From the NCBI GenBank assembly GCA_030038955.1, contig JASHQV010000137.1:1-5981 (forward strand): a stretch of DNA of 5,981 nucleotides, given 5' to 3'. The notes under the pieces are model-generated. The model ran no database searches, was not told where the DNA came from, and saw only the letters and a list, made by a program, of their open reading frames with translations. Made by a program: the position numbers and the translations under genes. Position 1 is the stretch's first letter, and each line of letters opens with the position of its first letter. Positions 5,202 through 5,981 of the stretch are shown here, piece by piece. This stretch comes from Solirubrobacteraceae bacterium. Its GTDB lineage: Bacteria > Actinomycetota > Thermoleophilia > Solirubrobacterales > Solirubrobacteraceae.

Positions 5202-5981
5202 ATGTCAGTGCTGGATCGAGACGCGCTCGAGACGAGCCCGCTGGCCGATCTGCACACGATCGCCAGCGAGCTGTCGATCGACGGTTTTCGCCGGCTTCGC
5301 AAGCCGGACCTGATCGAGCGGATCATTGCCCGGCAGGAGGGCACCGCGGAGCCAGACGATGCCGATGCCGAGGCCGAGGAGCCGACCGCGGCGACCGACG
5401 CCGACGCGGTCGCCGCATCGGCCCACCGCCGCCGTGGCCGGCGCGGTGGTCGCGGCCGCTCGCGCCTGGATGACGGCGGGGAAGCGGCGATGGAGGCGGA
5501 TGATGGCGCGGGAGCGGCGACGGACGCGAACGTCGACGCGGATGCGGCGGCCGTCACGACCGAGAAGCCGAAGAAGAAGCGGAAAGCCGAGTCCGAGTCC
5601 GAGTCTGAGTCTGAGTCCGGGTCAGAGGAGCTCGTCGAGGGCGTCGTTGAGCTGGTCGGGAACGGCTCCGGGTTCGTGCGGACCTCGCCGCCCGAGCCGA
5701 GCGACGACGACGTCTACATCTCGGCCGCGCAGGTCAAGCGCTGCGAGCTGATCAGCGGCGACCGGATCAGCGGCCCCAAGCGGCCGGCGCGACGCTCTGA
5801 GCGGTACGCCTCGCTGATCCGCATCGACATGGTCAACGGGCGTTCGACGGCGGAGATCAGCGCCCGACCCCACTACGACGAGCTGCCTGCGGCCTTCCCC
5901 GACGATCGCTTCCAGCTCGGCTCCGAGGCCCCGACGCTCAAGGCGATCGAGTTCCTGACGCCGTTCGGGCGCGGCTCGCGC
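5202..5981 (+). CDS. rho: Transcription termination factor Rho (N-terminal part, cut by window end)
   Basis: The first 260 codons of Rho, the RNA-dependent ATPase that ends transcription, are present; the frame runs off the right edge. GAGGAGG (5191-5197) lies four bases before ATG 5202. Residues 9-45 are the Rho N-terminal helical domain (LADLHTIASELSIDGFRRLRKPDLIERII). Residues 46-143 are a low-complexity insertion: an acidic Ala/Asp/Glu stretch, an Arg/Gly-rich patch (75-88), more acidic residues, a lysine cluster (123-128) and a Glu-Ser repeat (130-139). The cold-shock RNA-binding fold follows (146-213), with GFVR (157-160), DVYISAAQVKRCELISGDRI (170-189) and ERYASL (200-205). The segment up to LTPFGRGSR (252-260) leads into the ATPase domain, whose Walker A motif would lie just past the edge. 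Such insertions are typical of actinobacterial Rho. Confidence 0.95.
   Translation, partial: MSVLDRDALETSPLADLHTIASELSIDGFRRLRKPDLIERIIARQEGTAEPDDADAEAEEPTAATDADAVAASAHRRRGRRGGRGRSRLDDGGEAAMEADDGAGAATDANVDADAAAVTTEKPKKKRKAESESESESESGSEELVEGVVELVGNGSGFVRTSPPEPSDDDVYISAAQVKRCELISGDRISGPKRPARRSERYASLIRIDMVNGRSTAEISARPHYDELPAAFPDDRFQLGSEAPTLKAIEFLTPFGRGSR
5589..5624 (+). repeat. Six-base tandem repeat encoding Glu-Ser in Rho
   Basis: Five GAGTCC/GAGTCT units (5589-5618) are followed by a degenerate GGGTCA (5619-5624). They encode ESESESESESGS in frame within the Rho insertion. Such hexamer tracts can change length by slippage without breaking the frame. Confidence 0.85.

Noticed and set aside
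5568..5585. PKKKRK in Rho, identical to the core of the SV40 nuclear localisation signal
   Set aside because: This is a bacterial housekeeping protein with a lysine cluster in a charged linker; the match is best explained by composition.

Overview
The window is high-GC DNA packed with genes that all point rightwards. It looks like a chromosomal housekeeping stretch from an actinobacterium. The split three-gene transhydrogenase (pntAA-pntAB-pntB), the Rho factor with a long charged and Arg/Gly-rich insertion, the GTG starts and the TANNNT-type -10 elements all fit. A deep-branching lineage such as Thermoleophilia/Solirubrobacterales is my guess; nothing in the window proves it. I see no mobile elements, tRNAs, rRNAs or CRISPR arrays.

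Layout. Bases 1-60 are the last codons of an upstream gene, perhaps a ROK-family sugar kinase. Bases 111-3109 are a tight operon for the proton-translocating NAD(P) transhydrogenase: the NAD(H)-binding subunit, a small membrane subunit, then the membrane plus NADP(H)-binding subunit. Together they couple hydride transfer between NADH and NADP+ to proton movement across the membrane. A 108-base gap with a possible promoter separates this from a second block (3218-5118). That block holds a stand-alone cyclic-nucleotide-binding domain protein, a small protein joining a sigma-70 region 4-like helix-turn-helix to a zinc-finger anti-sigma-type domain, and a divergent dihydropteroate synthase (folate pathway). 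An 83-base leader then precedes the start of the Rho termination factor, which is cut off by the window end just before its ATPase domain.

The most interesting part is 3218-5118. Two successive junctions there carry inverted repeats in which an upstream CTCC-type sequence can pair with the downstream GGAG ribosome-binding sequence. At the first junction the stop codon of the cyclic-nucleotide-binding gene forms the loop of the hairpin. At the second, a 39-base tandem repeat carries two copies of a 9-base sequence exactly complementary to the folP Shine-Dalgarno region. This suggests translational coupling or attenuation of folP behind two regulatory-looking genes. The synthase itself lacks the usual p-aminobenzoate loop sequence. 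The rho leader holds a perfect 8-bp hairpin followed by a C-rich, G-poor tract, a plausible autoregulatory site.
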